A stretch of DNA of 5,971 nt from Candidatus Heimdallarchaeota archaeon (GTDB lineage Archaea > Asgardarchaeota > Heimdallarchaeia > Heimdallarchaeales > Kariarchaeaceae). The notes below the pieces were generated by a model. It saw only the letters and a list, made by a program, of their open reading frames with translations, was not told the origin of the DNA and did not search any database. The position numbers were made by a program, and so were the translations under genes. Shown piece by piece: positions 4,816 to 5,971 of the stretch. The stretch lies in NCBI GenBank assembly GCA_027016475.1, contig JALUTL010000076.1, forward strand, positions 1-5,971. The letters are read 5' to 3'. The stretch's first letter is position 1. Every line of letters starts with the position of its first letter.

Positions 4816-5971
4816 AACCACCATTGTGCAGACCCTGCATTGGGATAGACGGGATTTCCTTCCAATCGTATATTGTCTCTCCAATCATAATCACTTGGAA
4901 GGTCATGGATCAGGTTGCCCTCCAAATGAACATCAACCGATTTTTGAAACAGTCTCCAATCGATGGGCAATTGCTGAACCCTGTTGAAGCTGAAATCAAC
5001 TTGTGTCAAGTGTGGAAGCATGGACAACCCTTCAGGGATTTGACGGAGTGCCGTGTGAGTGACAACCAACTTTTGAAGACGGCCCAATTGGTTCAGGCAG
5101 GACGGAAGATTCCGGATGGGTGTTGACACGACGGTCAATGATTTGAGATTCCTTAAACGACAGAGCGTTACAGGAAGGTTTTGAACAGACGTGTTGGCAA
5201 TGTCAACATGTTCCAAATCCTGAAACTCCTCAATCCAATAGGGGATATTAATCAATGGGCAATTTTGAATGATCAAAGTTCTGAGATGCCGAAGTGCCCT
5301 CAGTTCAATTGGAAGCTGTTTCGCCTTACAGTCAACCACTACAAGCGTTTGGATACGTGAACCATCCATTGACGGGAAATAGTTGAGGTTTTGGTCGAAC
5401 AGCCAGAGATATTCCAATTCCTTCAGCTCTCCCAAAAATGGGGGAACATGTCGAAGCGGATTTCCGCTGAATTCAAAGGCCTTTAGCTGTTTTAGATTGG
5501 CTATTGTCGCAGGGAGTGTTTCAAGGTGGTTGAACCCAACCTTGAGTTCTTTAAGTTGGGTCAGATTGCCAATCGAATCAGGTAATCGTGTCAGCTGATT
5601 CCCGTTCAGATTAAGTATCCTAAGTTCTTGCAGATGCCCTATCTCTTCAGGAATTTCCTTCAGGCGAGATCGCCACATGATTAGACGTTCCAATGACTTC
5701 ATCTTTGAGATCTCAGCCGGAATTTCTGATATGAGCGATTCAGGAATTTCCAAATGCTTCAAATGGGGATTGTTCCAGAACGCTGAAGGAATTTCCCGTA
5801 CGTTTCGGGAAACAAAGGCTTCCAATCCCTTCAGCTTGGGAACATCTGTTGCCAAGCTTGAAAAGGCCATTGAATCCAACCGCAACAACCTCAGCTTCAG
5901 CCCAAAAAGGTCAGGCTCCATATCCACCCTCCCTACCAATTCGAGAATCTTCAATCTCGATTGACGGCCAA
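4806..5971 (-). CDS. Leucine-rich-repeat protein, 5' end beyond the window
   Basis: The protein consists almost entirely of 23-residue LRRs of the form LxxLxxLxLxxNxLxxLPxxIxx, the type also found in plant PIRL/Ras-group LRR proteins, Leptospira and some archaea. Numbering from the TTG at 5954 (382 aa), the conserved proline recurs at 56, 79, 102, 125, 148, 171, 194, 215, 238, 261, 284, 307, 330 and 353. That makes 14 repeats, all 23 apart except one step of 21. The fold would be a curved solenoid used for protein binding. The C-terminal cap ends in NPVYPNAGSAQWWFQL. No signal peptide, membrane segment, GTPase or kinase domain is visible. The frame has no stop between 5954 and the window edge and reads GRQSRLKILEL across that TTG, so the real start may lie outside and further domains could precede the repeats. 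The 3' end overlaps the exoribonuclease gene by 10 bp in convergent orientation. Binding partner unknown. Confidence 0.88.
   Translation of the reverse strand, partial: GRQSRLKILELVGRVDMEPDLFGLKLRLLRLDSMAFSSLATDVPKLKGLEAFVSRNVREIPSAFWNNPHLKHLEIPESLISEIPAEISKMKSLERLIMWRSRLKEIPEEIGHLQELRILNLNGNQLTRLPDSIGNLTQLKELKVGFNHLETLPATIANLKQLKAFEFSGNPLRHVPPFLGELKELEYLWLFDQNLNYFPSMDGSRIQTLVVVDCKAKQLPIELRALRHLRTLIIQNCPLINIPYWIEEFQDLEHVDIANTSVQNLPVTLCRLRNLKSLTVVSTPIRNLPSCLNQLGRLQKLVVTHTALRQIPEGLSMLPHLTQVDFSFNRVQQLPIDWRLFQKSVDVHLEGNLIHDLPSDYDWRDNIRLEGNPVYPNAGSAQWWFQL

Noticed and set aside
4787..5126. Small rightward frames after the exoribonuclease stop
   Set aside because: They are antisense to the perfectly periodic LRR coding sequence and have no start signals or recognisable motifs.
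1..5971. Defence island, CRISPR array, insertion sequence or prophage
   Set aside because: No spaced repeats, transposase, terminal inverted repeats or integrase are visible; the genes are a transporter, a small regulator-like protein, an RNase and an LRR protein.

Overview
The window holds five protein genes with very little space between them, plus an unassigned edge fragment at the left. It looks archaeal. The intergenic regions carry TATA-like boxes at the spacing used by TBP/TFB promoters. The tupA start codon lies only 2-3 bases after the predicted transcription start and has no ribosome-binding site, as in leaderless archaeal mRNAs. The internal gene tupB has a GGTGA Shine-Dalgarno site matching the archaeal 16S 3' end. 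A lone RAM (Lrp/AsnC ligand-binding) domain, a tungstate transporter and a long 23-residue-type leucine-rich-repeat protein fit this picture. The LRR protein and the unusual RNase II-type enzyme would suit an Asgard lineage, but that placement is a guess from memory of family distributions, not something shown here.

Layout, left to right. Bases 1-75 are GC-rich, with two adjacent hairpins; they are either the last 24 codons of a rightward gene or part of a structured RNA. Three leftward genes follow, in the transcription order tupA (1889 to 1044), tupB (1042 to 359) and a 75-residue RAM-domain protein (303 to 76). tupA and tupB are one base apart and encode the binding protein and permease of a tungstate ABC importer. 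The ATPase gene tupC is not in the window. The 127-base region 1890-2016 is a divergent promoter region with a leftward TATA box for tupA, a rightward TATA-like box for the next gene, and a 9-bp direct repeat (CAAATCTAG) flanking that second box. The rightward gene (2017-4815) encodes a 932-residue exoribonuclease of the RNase II/R (RNB) family. All four catalytic aspartates are present, but the N-terminus is not the cold-shock type and a 60-residue acidic and glycine-rich block is inserted in the catalytic domain. It converges on, and overlaps by 10 bp, a leftward LRR gene that is still open at the right edge.

How the genes relate. tupA and tupB import tungstate, which implies tungstopterin enzymes (for example aldehyde:ferredoxin oxidoreductases) elsewhere in the genome. 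The RAM protein downstream has no DNA-binding domain; it could sense a small molecule, but it has its own promoter-like element, so a link to tungstate is inference. The exoribonuclease and the LRR protein share an overlapping 3' end but no evident pathway. I see no mobile element, CRISPR array, tRNA or defence system.
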